64,000 nucleotides of DNA from NCBI RefSeq assembly GCF_003991205.1, contig NZ_RXOZ01000034.1:161008-225007 (forward strand), in the 5' to 3' direction. The notes beneath the pieces are model-generated. The model was not told the DNA's origin. It did no database searches and saw only the letters and a program-made list of their open reading frames with translations. The position numbers were made by a program, and so were the translations under genes. This DNA comes from Georgenia sp. SYP-B2076 (GTDB lineage Bacteria; Actinomycetota; Actinomycetes; Actinomycetales; Actinomycetaceae). How positions within the stretch are numbered: the stretch's first letter is position 1; every line of letters starts with the position of its first letter. Below, one piece after another: positions 18,330 to 25,781 of the stretch.

Positions 18330-18626
18330 CGCGTCCTCCTCGACGGCGCTCGGGGCGCCTCGCCGGGCGTTCGGGGCGTTCGGGGCGCCTCCGCCCGACG
18401 CTCGGGGCGCCTCCGCCACGGTGCGCGCCGGCACCCGGCCGCGCAAACGGACGGGTCGCCGCAATACAGCGACGGCCGGACCCTCTCGCGATGTGCGAGA
18501 ACGTCCGGCCTGTCGCCGGCGCGCCGGTGCCGCCGGCTACCCGACGCGCGGACGCGCACTCCCCCGACTGCGAGTACTTGACCTGTCAGCCACTACTGGG
18601 GGTGTCCGCACGTATGTCGGGGCAGG
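18330..18626. other. 297-bp gap with short repeats
   Basis: No gene is seen. The part nearest the dehydrogenase has repeated CGGGGCGCCTCCGCC-type blocks (about 18350-18420). An inverted single copy of the GGTCAAGT repeat is at 18569-18588, just past the maleylpyruvate isomerase stop. Confidence 0.5.
18569..18588 (-). repeat. Single inverted copy of the GGTCAAGT repeat
   Basis: On the minus strand this reads TGACAGGTCAAGTACTCGCA, 18 of 20 bases identical to the array at 15521-15641. Confidence 0.75.
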
Positions 18627-19403
18627 TCAGAACCAGCGCGGGATCTCGGGCACCTCGCCCGTCGAGCTGGTCAGCCCCCGCCCGCCCCGGCCGGTGAGCC
18701 AGGCCGCGAGGTCCGCCGTCGTGCCGGAGACCGTGGGGCCTCCCGCGCCGACGACGATCGGCTCGCGCCCCGCCGGGGCCACCGTGAGGTCGACCTTCTC
18801 CTCCCGGCGGGCCCACGCGCGCAGCACGTCCTCGATCAGCTCGTCCTGCAGGTCCGGCGGGAAGTCGGCGAAGCTGCCGCCGTTGCCGAGGTCGACGGCG
18901 TGGACCCACACCTCGCGGGTGCGCATCCAGGCCGTCTCGCGGGCGGGCACGAGCCGGCCCTGCGCGGTGCGCACCTGGGCGTCCCAGCCCGCGTCCGTCA
19001 GGTCGCGCCACTCGACGTTCAGGTGCACCTCGGCGTGGGCGAACAGGTTCCGCAGCGCCCGCGCGGGCAGCGTGGCGCCGTTGGCGATCTCGGCGTCGCG
19101 CTGCGCGGTCGAGGCGTACATCGGGGTCTCGACGCCGGTGCGCGCCCACTCGATCAGGCGCGTGAGCGCCCGGGCGTTGTACCCGACGTGCGCGACCAGG
19201 TGCGCCCTGGTCCATCCCGGCAGCAGGCTCGGCTCGTAGAGCGCGGCGTCGTCGAGCTCGTTGAGCTTGCGGGCGAAGTACGCCGTCCCGCGCCGCGCCC
19301 ACGCGAGCTCGCGGGCCGGGGCGTTCGGCGAGTCGTACCGCGCCCCGGCCCCCTGCCGCTCCCGCAGGGCGGCCCGGGCGGCCTCCTCCGAGGTGACGCT
19401 CAC
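18627..19403 (-). CDS. Mycothiol-dependent maleylpyruvate isomerase
   Basis: 258 residues of the MDMPI/DinB-like fold: LPGWTRAHLVAHVGYNARALTRLIEWARTG contains the metal-binding histidine, and a later TREVWVHAVDL supplies the second. The enzyme isomerises maleylpyruvate to fumarylpyruvate using mycothiol, which is restricted to Actinobacteria. GTG 19403 overlaps the stop of the fumarylpyruvate hydrolase gene (GTGA). It is the last gene of the gentisate operon and its substrate is the product of the dioxygenase two genes upstream, so the assignment is well supported by context. Confidence 0.9.
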   Translation of the reverse strand: MSVTSEEAARAALRERQGAGARYDSPNAPARELAWARRGTAYFARKLNELDDAALYEPSLLPGWTRAHLVAHVGYNARALTRLIEWARTGVETPMYASTAQRDAEIANGATLPARALRNLFAHAEVHLNVEWRDLTDAGWDAQVRTAQGRLVPARETAWMRTREVWVHAVDLGNGGSFADFPPDLQDELIEDVLRAWARREEKVDLTVAPAGREPIVVGAGGPTVSGTTADLAAWLTGRGGRGLTSSTGEVPEIPRWF

Positions 19404-20260
19404 GCCGTCGCCGCCTCGCTGACGCGCGCCGGCTCGTCGACCTTCTCCGACACGGCGACGTTGACGAGCTCGCCGATGCCGTCGATCGTTGTCGTGAGGG
19501 TCTGTCCCGGCGTCAGGTAGCGGGCGGGCTTGCGGGCGTGGCCCACCCCGCCGGGGGTGCCGGTGGCGATCACGTCGCCGGGGTTGAGGGTGAAGATCGT
19601 CGAGATGTACTCCACCAGGGCGGCGGTGCCGAAGACGAGGTCGTCGATCGGGGTGCGCTGGAGCTCCTCGCCGTCCAGGCTCGTCGTCATCGTCGCGCCG
19701 GCCGGGATCTCCTCCGGCGTGACGAGGACGGGGCCGAAGGGCGTGGTGTTCTCCCACGTCTTGCCCTGGAACCACTGCGTGGTGCGGTACTGGTAGTCCC
19801 GCATGGTCACGTCGTTGAGCACGGCGAACCCGGCGATCGCGGCCTCGGCCTCGTCGGCGCTCGCGCGGCGCACGGTCTTGCCGATGACGATGGCGAGCTC
19901 ACCCTCCCAGTCGACCTTGTCCGACTCCGGCGGCAGCTGGATGTCGTCGCGCGGGCCGATGAGCGCCTCGGGGTACTTCGCGAACAGGGTCGGGTACTCC
20001 GGCAGCTCGCGGCCCATCTCGAGGATGTGGTTGCGGTAGTTCAGGCCGACGCAGACGATCTTGCCGGGCGCCGGCACCACGGGCGCGAGATCCGCCGTCG
20101 CCAGGTCGTGGGTCTCGCCGGTGGCGGACGCTGCGGCCTCGAGCCCGCCGGCGCGCAGCAGCTCGCCGACATCGGCGAAGCCGAGCTCGACGGCGGAGTC
20201 GCCCTCGACCCGGGCGGCGACTGTGCGGCCGTCGGACAGGCGCAGGGTGGCAAGCTTCAT
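19400..20260 (-). CDS. Fumarylpyruvate hydrolase (FAH family)
   Basis: 286 residues with the FAH fold: VGLNYRNHILEMG, a YPEALIGP loop, the metal-binding VDWEGELAIVIGK (ExE) and NDVTMRDYQ (Asp), and the late GDVIATGTPGGVG. The family hydrolyses C-C bonds of beta-diketo acids; here fumarylpyruvate would be cleaved to fumarate and pyruvate. ATG 20260 overlaps the gentisate dioxygenase stop by ATGA. The isomerase gene follows with another 4-nt overlap, so expression is translationally coupled. Confidence 0.92.
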   Translation of the reverse strand: MKLATLRLSDGRTVAARVEGDSAVELGFADVGELLRAGGLEAAASATGETHDLATADLAPVVPAPGKIVCVGLNYRNHILEMGRELPEYPTLFAKYPEALIGPRDDIQLPPESDKVDWEGELAIVIGKTVRRASADEAEAAIAGFAVLNDVTMRDYQYRTTQWFQGKTWENTTPFGPVLVTPEEIPAGATMTTSLDGEELQRTPIDDLVFGTAALVEYISTIFTLNPGDVIATGTPGGVGHARKPARYLTPGQTLTTTIDGIGELVNVAVSEKVDEPARVSEAATA

Positions 20261-21372
20261 CGGTTTCCTCCGTCAACGTGAACACGGTCAAAGTGCAGAC
20301 GCTCCATGATCGGGGCGTCGGAAAAGCGGAACAGGTCGAACTGGTCCTCGGCCTGCAGCGACCAGGGCACCCACGAGGGCACCACGAACAGGTCGCCCTT
20401 GTCGAGCTTGGTCTCCACGCCGTCGAGCACCACGGAGCCGTGGCCCTCGAAGACCTGGAACACGGACGAGCCGACCTCGCGCCGGGCGGGCGTCGCGGTG
20501 CCCGCCCGCAGGCGGTGGAACTCGGCCCGGATCGTGGGCATGACGTCCCCGCCGGTGGTGGGGTTGGTGTAGCGGACGGCGGCGTGGCCCTGCTCGACGG
20601 TGGCCGGCTGGCCCTCGTCCTCGAGCAGCAGCTGCTCGGTCAGCGCCGCGTCGGTGTACTCCCACCGGTACGCCCCGATCGGGGACGACACGGTGTTCTG
20701 CAGCCCGGACAGCGGGCGCAGGCCCGGGTGGCACCACAGCCGCTCGCCGCGCGAGAAGTTCGGGGTCGCGTAGTCGGTGACCCGCTCGGCGCCGAACTCG
20801 AAGAAGCCGACGTCGTTCTGCTGCGAGAACGGGATGTCGAGGCCGTCGATCCACGCCATCGGCTGGTCGGTCTCGTTGTGGTGGCCGTGGAAGTTCCAGC
20901 CCGGGGTGAGCAGGAAGTCGCCGCGGGACATGCGCACCGGGTCGCCGTTGACGACCGTCCAGACGCCCTCGCCCTCGACGACGAAGCGGAACGCGTTCTG
21001 GGAGTGGCGGTGCTCCGGGGCGGTCTCCTTCGGGCCGAGGTACTGGATGGCGGCCCACAGCGTCGGGCTGATGTAGGGCCGGCCGCCCAGACCCGGGTTG
21101 GCCAGGCCGATCGCGCGCCGCTCGCCGCCGCGCCCGACGGGCACGAGGTCGCCGGAGCGCTGCGCCAGCGGGTACAGCGTCGACCACTTCCACACGTGCG
21201 GCACCGCCTTGGGCGCCGGCTGCATGGGCATGAGGTCGTCCAGCTGCGTCCACAGCGGGAGCATGTGGTTGGCGTCGAAGTCCTTGTAGAGCTGCTGCAG
21301 CTCGGGGCTGTCGCCCTGCGTCATGGCGTTGGCGACCGAGCCGTGCTCGATCGGCTGATCCGTGGTGGTCAT
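20257..21372 (-). CDS. Gentisate 1,2-dioxygenase
   Basis: 371 residues with two cupin domains. The first cupin has the iron ligands in PEHRHSQNAFRFVVEGEG and a distal His in GWNFHGHHNE. The second cupin is degenerate (SSVFQVFEGHGSVVLDG). This is the layout of gentisate and 1-hydroxy-2-naphthoate dioxygenases. The enzyme opens the ring of 2,5-dihydroxybenzoate to maleylpyruvate. It lies 16 bp after the hydroxylase gene and overlaps the hydrolase gene, matching the order of steps in the pathway. Confidence 0.94.
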   Translation of the reverse strand: MTTTDQPIEHGSVANAMTQGDSPELQQLYKDFDANHMLPLWTQLDDLMPMQPAPKAVPHVWKWSTLYPLAQRSGDLVPVGRGGERRAIGLANPGLGGRPYISPTLWAAIQYLGPKETAPEHRHSQNAFRFVVEGEGVWTVVNGDPVRMSRGDFLLTPGWNFHGHHNETDQPMAWIDGLDIPFSQQNDVGFFEFGAERVTDYATPNFSRGERLWCHPGLRPLSGLQNTVSSPIGAYRWEYTDAALTEQLLLEDEGQPATVEQGHAAVRYTNPTTGGDVMPTIRAEFHRLRAGTATPARREVGSSVFQVFEGHGSVVLDGVETKLDKGDLFVVPSWVPWSLQAEDQFDLFRFSDAPIMERLHFDRVHVDGGNR

Positions 21373-21388
21373 CGTCGATCTCCCTGTC

Positions 21389-22660
21389 TCAGGCGTGGGC
21401 GGGGGTGCGGGGCTGCCCGGCCGGTGCGGCCGAGGGGGTCGCGGCCGCCTCGGGCGCCGCGGACGTCGTGCCGGCGTCCTGGACGGGACCGTACAGCCAG
21501 TCCACGAACTTGTAGTCGTAGACGTCGCGGCTGCGGAAGACCTCGTCGCGCAGGATCATCGGCACGTGGCTGTCCACGTGCCAGATGTCGCCCCAGACGC
21601 GGGCGGTTGACTGCACCGCGCCCGCGTGGGCCACGCGCTGGTCCTCGTAGCCCGACAGCGCGGCGCCCACGGCCTCGGCGGTCCACTCGCCGTCGCCGAG
21701 GACCGACAGCGTCTCGGCGAGCGCGGCGCCGTCGAGGAGGGACTGGCCCGCACCCTGCGCCAGGTACTGCAGCATCGCGTGGGCGGCGTCGCCCAGGAGC
21801 GAGACGCGGCCCTTGGTCCAGGTCTGCACCGGCTCGCGGTCGTACATCGGCCAGCGGTTGTTGCGCTGAAGGGACGGGATCGCGGCGCGAACCGCGTCGC
21901 ACATCCCGGAGTAGGTCCGGTCGAGCTCCTCGGGCGTGCCCCAGTCCTCCTTGCCGTCGATGTACTCCTGGCTGCGGAAGACCGCCACCTGGTTGTAGAG
22001 CTTGCCCGCGCGCACGGGGTACTGGACCAGGTGCATGCCCGGGCCCATCCAGACCACGACGTCGTCCATGGACGCGCGGCGGTCGACGTCCTCGATCGGC
22101 ACGGCGCCGCGGTAGGCCACGTAGCCGGAGCAGATGGGCTCGTCCTGGACGATCTCCTTGCGCACGACCGAGTGCAGGCCGTCCGCGCCCATGAGCACCT
22201 GGCCGGTGAACTCGGCGCCGTTCGCACAGTGCACGACGACGGAGCCGGCCTGGTCCTCGACGCCGGTGACCTGGTGTCCGGTGTGCAGGGTGATGTTCTC
22301 CTCCGCCTGCGCGGCCTCGAGGAGGGCGCTCAGGAGGTCGCTGCGGTGCAGCACGATGTACGGCGCGCCGTAGCGCTTCTTCGCGTCCTCGAGGTCGAGG
22401 GTCGTGAGCATCTCGCCGGTCTGGGCGTTCATGAACACCAGCCGGCGCGGCTGCACCGACATGGGGAGGATCTTCTCCAGCACGCCGACCTCGTCGAGCA
22501 TGCGGGTGATGTTCGGGGCGAGCTGCAGGCCGGCGCCGACCTCACCGAACTCGGGGGCGCGCTCGAGCACCCGGACCTTCACGCCCTTGCGGGCCAGCAT
22601 CAGGGCGGCACCGAGTCCGCCGATCCCACCACCGGCCATGATCACCTGGTCTGCGGACAT
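21389..22660 (-). CDS. 3-hydroxybenzoate 6-hydroxylase-like FAD monooxygenase
   Basis: 423 residues of the single-component flavin hydroxylase class: GGGIGGLGAALMLARKG (Rossmann), MGADGLHSVVR (DG motif) and LLGDAAHAMLQYLAQGAGQSL (GD motif). The close link to gentisate dioxygenase supports 3-hydroxybenzoate 6-hydroxylation to gentisate; salicylate 5-hydroxylation is less likely because those enzymes are usually multicomponent. A GAGGAGGAGG site precedes ATG 22660. It is the first gene of the operon and divergent from the IclR gene. Confidence 0.9.
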   Translation of the reverse strand: MSADQVIMAGGGIGGLGAALMLARKGVKVRVLERAPEFGEVGAGLQLAPNITRMLDEVGVLEKILPMSVQPRRLVFMNAQTGEMLTTLDLEDAKKRYGAPYIVLHRSDLLSALLEAAQAEENITLHTGHQVTGVEDQAGSVVVHCANGAEFTGQVLMGADGLHSVVRKEIVQDEPICSGYVAYRGAVPIEDVDRRASMDDVVVWMGPGMHLVQYPVRAGKLYNQVAVFRSQEYIDGKEDWGTPEELDRTYSGMCDAVRAAIPSLQRNNRWPMYDREPVQTWTKGRVSLLGDAAHAMLQYLAQGAGQSLLDGAALAETLSVLGDGEWTAEAVGAALSGYEDQRVAHAGAVQSTARVWGDIWHVDSHVPMILRDEVFRSRDVYDYKFVDWLYGPVQDAGTTSAAPEAAATPSAAPAGQPRTPAHA

Positions 22661-22680
22661 GTATGCCTCCTCCTCGAAGC

Positions 22681-22697
22681 GCGGTCACAGTGACCGC
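22681..22697. promoter_or_regulatory. Palindromic operator candidate between gentisate operon and IclR gene
   Basis: GCGGTCAC-A-GTGACCGC is a perfect 8+1+8 palindrome in the 104-bp divergent region, 20 bp upstream of the hydroxylase ATG. The IclR protein encoded alongside is the natural candidate to bind it. Inference from position and symmetry. Confidence 0.6.
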
Positions 22698-22764
22698 TGT
22701 CACTCATGGCAAGGACGTTAGTCCCTCTCTTCCGCTCTGCGCAACACTGCGCTAGGTTGATTCT

Positions 22765-23532
22765 GTGCTCCAGAAAAGTGACCCGTATCGCATCGAGGCG
22801 GTCGACCGCGCCCTCGTCCTCCTCACGCTCCTCGGCGAGCGCGGGGTCCTCAGCGTCACGGAGGCGGGCCGCGAGCTGGGGGTCGCACCGTCCACGGCCC
22901 ACCGGCTGCTGACCACCCTGTGCCACCGCGAGTTCGCCGTCCAGGGGGCGAAGCGGCTCTACCACGCGGGCCCGGCGTTCCTCGGCCCGGGCATGGCCGC
23001 CGGCCTGCCCCCGCTCACCGAGCGGCTGCGGCCGTACCTCGAGCAGCTCTTCGACCGCGTGGGCGAGACCGTGCACCTCATGGTGCGCACCGGGGCCGAG
23101 GTCCGCTTCGCCGACGGCATCGAGGGCACCCAGCCCCTGCGGGTGGGGCTGCGCACCGGCGCACGCATGCCCGCCTACTGCACCTCCGGGGGCAAGGCCA
23201 TGCTGGCCGACCTCGACGACGCCGAGGTCGACGCCCTGCACGCCGACGGGCTGACTCCGTGGCCCGGCGAGCAGATCCACGACCTCGCGGGGCTCCACCG
23301 CGAGCTGGGTGTGGTCCGCAGCCGACAGCTCGGCCTCAACCACGACGAGAGCGAGGCCGGGGTGACGGCCATCGGCGCCTCGATCGGCCAGGTCGGGGAC
23401 GAGCACGCCGCGCTGACGATCGCCCTGCCCACCGCCCGCTTCGCCACCGTCGACGCCGCGGCGCTCGCCGAGCAGCTGCTGCGGACCTGCCGCGACGCCC
23501 GGCGCGCCGTGGGGACGACGGTCTCCGCCTGA
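22765..23532 (+). CDS. IclR-family transcriptional regulator of the gentisate operon
   Basis: 255 residues. The N-terminal winged helix reads LLTLLGERGVLSVTEAGRELGVAPSTAHRLLTTL. The C-terminal effector domain has ARMPAYCTSGGKAMLADL and a late GVTAIGASIG. IclR proteins commonly sense aromatic acids and control ring-cleavage operons. Divergent orientation with the 3-hydroxybenzoate operon and a palindrome between them suggest local control; whether it activates or represses cannot be read. GTG 22765 directly precedes the helix-turn-helix domain. Confidence 0.92.
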   Translation: MLQKSDPYRIEAVDRALVLLTLLGERGVLSVTEAGRELGVAPSTAHRLLTTLCHREFAVQGAKRLYHAGPAFLGPGMAAGLPPLTERLRPYLEQLFDRVGETVHLMVRTGAEVRFADGIEGTQPLRVGLRTGARMPAYCTSGGKAMLADLDDAEVDALHADGLTPWPGEQIHDLAGLHRELGVVRSRQLGLNHDESEAGVTAIGASIGQVGDEHAALTIALPTARFATVDAAALAEQLLRTCRDARRAVGTTVSA

Positions 23533-23639
23533 CGGAGGCCACCGGCCGCGGGCCGGCCCCCGCGCAGCCCCGGCCCCGGCGCGAAGCCAGGAGCCGGCCA
23601 AGCGTGGGCCGAAGGTCCCTGGACATCGACCCGCGGCAC

Positions 23640-23661
23640 TCACTAGACACCTGTCTAGTGA
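23640..23661. promoter_or_regulatory. TetR-type operator upstream of triad A
   Basis: TCACTAGACA-CC-TGTCTAGTGA is a perfect 10+2+10 palindrome, 71 bp before the SDR ATG. Its centre, CTAGAC-N4-GTCTAG, is repeated in front of triad B at 38834-38849. The 20 bases after both operators share further similarity (ending AGGCT), probably the promoter. Confidence 0.75.
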
Positions 23662-23732
23662 TATGCGAGGCTGCTCCCCACGTGTCGCGGGTCACAACGA
23701 CCCCCGGCACCTCGCTCGAGGAGGAGCCTCAC

Positions 23733-24545
23733 ATGAAGTTTCAGGACAAGGTCGCGTTCGTCACCGGAGCCGCCTCCGGCATGGGCCTCGCCACGGCGCA
23801 GGCGTTCGCCCGCGAGGGCGCCACCGTCTACGGCGCCGACATCTCGGCCGACAACCTCGCCAAGGAGTTCGCCGCGCTGCCCGGCGCCCGGCCGGTCCCG
23901 CTGGACATCGCCGACGGCCAGGCCGTCCGCGCCGCCTTCGCGCGCGTCGACGAGGAGCGGGGTCGCCTCGACGTCCTCGTCAACGCCGCCGGCGTCAACG
24001 CCCCGAACAAGGCCGCCCTGGACGCGCTCAACGCCCAGAACTACGCCGGCTTCACGGCGATGAAGGAGGGTCGCGCGCACAGGCCCGAGTTCCTCGAGGA
24101 CATCACCGACGAGGACTTCGACCGGGTGCTCAAGATCAACCTCTACGGCCCCTTCTACACCACCCGCTCCGCCGCGCCGCTGATGAAGAAGACCGGCCGG
24201 GGCGCCATCATCAACTTCTCATCCGCCGCCGCCCTCATGGGCGTGGCCATGCCGGCGTACTACCCCGCCTCCAAGGCCGGGGTCCTCGGGCTCACGCGGG
24301 AGAGCGCCGTCGAGCTGGCGCCGTTCAACATCTCCGTCAACGCCCTCGCGCCCGGCGCCGTCGACACCCCGCTGTTCCGGCAGAGCGACGAGGAGTTCAT
24401 CGACTTCCTCGTGGGCATGCAGCCCATCAAGCGCACCGCCACGCCGGCCGAGGTCGCCGAGACGGTGCTGTTCCTCGCCGGCGAGCAGGGCAGCTACTAC
24501 ACCGGGCAGACCTTCTCGCCCTCCGGCGGACTGGTCATGCAGTAG
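23733..24545 (+). CDS. SDR-family oxidoreductase, triad A
   Basis: 270 residues: VTGAASGMG cofactor motif, NAAGVN, FSSAAALMG serine and YYPASK catalytic Tyr/Lys. Between the NAAG and the active-site serine there is an acidic insert of about 25 residues (ending EFLEDITDEDFDRVLKIN) shared with the triad B paralogue at 38945 and absent from the other SDRs here. It is strongly similar to that paralogue throughout. Likely oxidises an alcohol formed by P450 or ester cleavage, NAD-dependent. GAGGAGGAG precedes the ATG. First gene of a three-gene operon. Confidence 0.9.
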   Translation: MKFQDKVAFVTGAASGMGLATAQAFAREGATVYGADISADNLAKEFAALPGARPVPLDIADGQAVRAAFARVDEERGRLDVLVNAAGVNAPNKAALDALNAQNYAGFTAMKEGRAHRPEFLEDITDEDFDRVLKINLYGPFYTTRSAAPLMKKTGRGAIINFSSAAALMGVAMPAYYPASKAGVLGLTRESAVELAPFNISVNALAPGAVDTPLFRQSDEEFIDFLVGMQPIKRTATPAEVAETVLFLAGEQGSYYTGQTFSPSGGLVMQ

Positions 24546-24586
24546 CAGCACCCGTAGCCGAGAAGCAGCAGAGCAGGAGAACCACC

Positions 24587-25765
24587 ATGACCGCAACGAC
24601 CACCCTGACCGCCGGCCTGGACCGACGGGCCCTGGCACGCCTCAAGAACGAGATCGAGCGCGACATCGAGCTCGGCACCTACGACGGCGTCACCATCATC
24701 CTCGCCCGCCACGGCGAGGTCGCCATGCACGAGACGCTCGGCTACGCCGAGCGCGCCACCGCCCGCCCGCTGGAGCCCGACAACGTCTTCCGGGTGCTGT
24801 CGCTGACCAAGGCCTTCACCAACGCCATGGCCTACCGCGCCCTGGGGGAGGGCAAGCTCGCCCTGTCCACGCGCGTGGTCGACCTCGTCCCCGAGTTCCT
24901 CGGCACGGACCCGTTCCACATGCTGCGCAAGGACAAGATCAACCTCGCGCACCTCCTCACCCACCGCTCCGGCATGCCGCCCACGCCCAACCCCGGCCTC
25001 GGCCCGGACCGATTCGGCAGCCTGGCCGACGTCATCGAGGCGCTCAGCCGCGTGGACGTGCTCTTCGAGCCGGGGTCGAACCTCAACTACGCGCCGTCGA
25101 TCAACCACGCCCTCATGGGCGAGATGGTCCGCCGCGCCTACGGCGCCGAGTCCTTCGGCGCCCTGGCCCGGGACCTGGTCTTCGCGCCGCTCGGCATGAC
25201 CCGCACCGCCTTCGGCCTGCCGAGGGCGTGGGAGGAGAAGGCCGTCCCGCTCAAGGTCTATCTCCCCGAGGGCGGGTTCCTCTCCCCCGAGGACATCGAG
25301 TGCCTCAACACCTACATCACGGAGGACGCCGAGATGCCGTGGGTGGGCTCCGTGAGCACGGCCGAGGACGTCTTCACGTTCGCGGAGATGATCCGGCGCA
25401 AGGGCCAGCACGACGGCGAGCAGCTCATCCCCCGCGCGATCCTCGAGCAGGCGACCACCCTGCAGACCGGGGACATGCCCAACGACCTGTACGCCGACAT
25501 GGCCCGGGCGCGCGGCTGGGAGATCCCGGCCGGCAACTTCGGCCTCGGCTTCTCCCTCAGCGGGACCGGGACCGCCCCCAACTTCTTCGGGCCGTTCACG
25601 TCCCCGCGCACGCACGGCAACTACGGCGCCGGCTCCTCCCTGTTCTGGGTCGACCCGGACCGGGACATGACGCTCGTCTTCCTCTCCGCCGGCGTCATGG
25701 AGGAGAGCGAGAACGTCGCCCGCTTCCAGAAGATCTCCACCATGGCCGTCGCGGCCGCCCTCTGA
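24587..25765 (+). CDS. Serine hydrolase of the beta-lactamase/esterase fold, triad A
   Basis: 392 residues. The SxxK nucleophile is in VLSLTKAFTN. A Tyr-containing second motif LNYAPSINHALMGEMVRRAYG and a late GNYGAGSSLFWVD loop complete the class C beta-lactamase-like active site. No signal peptide is seen, so it is probably a cytoplasmic esterase rather than an antibiotic-degrading enzyme. It is flanked by an SDR and a CYP116B-type P450, and its paralogue sits in the same place in triad B. An ester or lactone intermediate is a likely substrate; this is an inference. Confidence 0.87.
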   Translation: MTATTTLTAGLDRRALARLKNEIERDIELGTYDGVTIILARHGEVAMHETLGYAERATARPLEPDNVFRVLSLTKAFTNAMAYRALGEGKLALSTRVVDLVPEFLGTDPFHMLRKDKINLAHLLTHRSGMPPTPNPGLGPDRFGSLADVIEALSRVDVLFEPGSNLNYAPSINHALMGEMVRRAYGAESFGALARDLVFAPLGMTRTAFGLPRAWEEKAVPLKVYLPEGGFLSPEDIECLNTYITEDAEMPWVGSVSTAEDVFTFAEMIRRKGQHDGEQLIPRAILEQATTLQTGDMPNDLYADMARARGWEIPAGNFGLGFSLSGTGTAPNFFGPFTSPRTHGNYGAGSSLFWVDPDRDMTLVFLSAGVMEESENVARFQKISTMAVAAAL

Positions 25766-25781
25766 CCCCCAGGAGTCAACG

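Noticed and set aside
24587..25765. Antibiotic-resistance beta-lactamase
   Set aside because: The fold matches, but there is no signal peptide and the setting is catabolic; an esterase is more likely.
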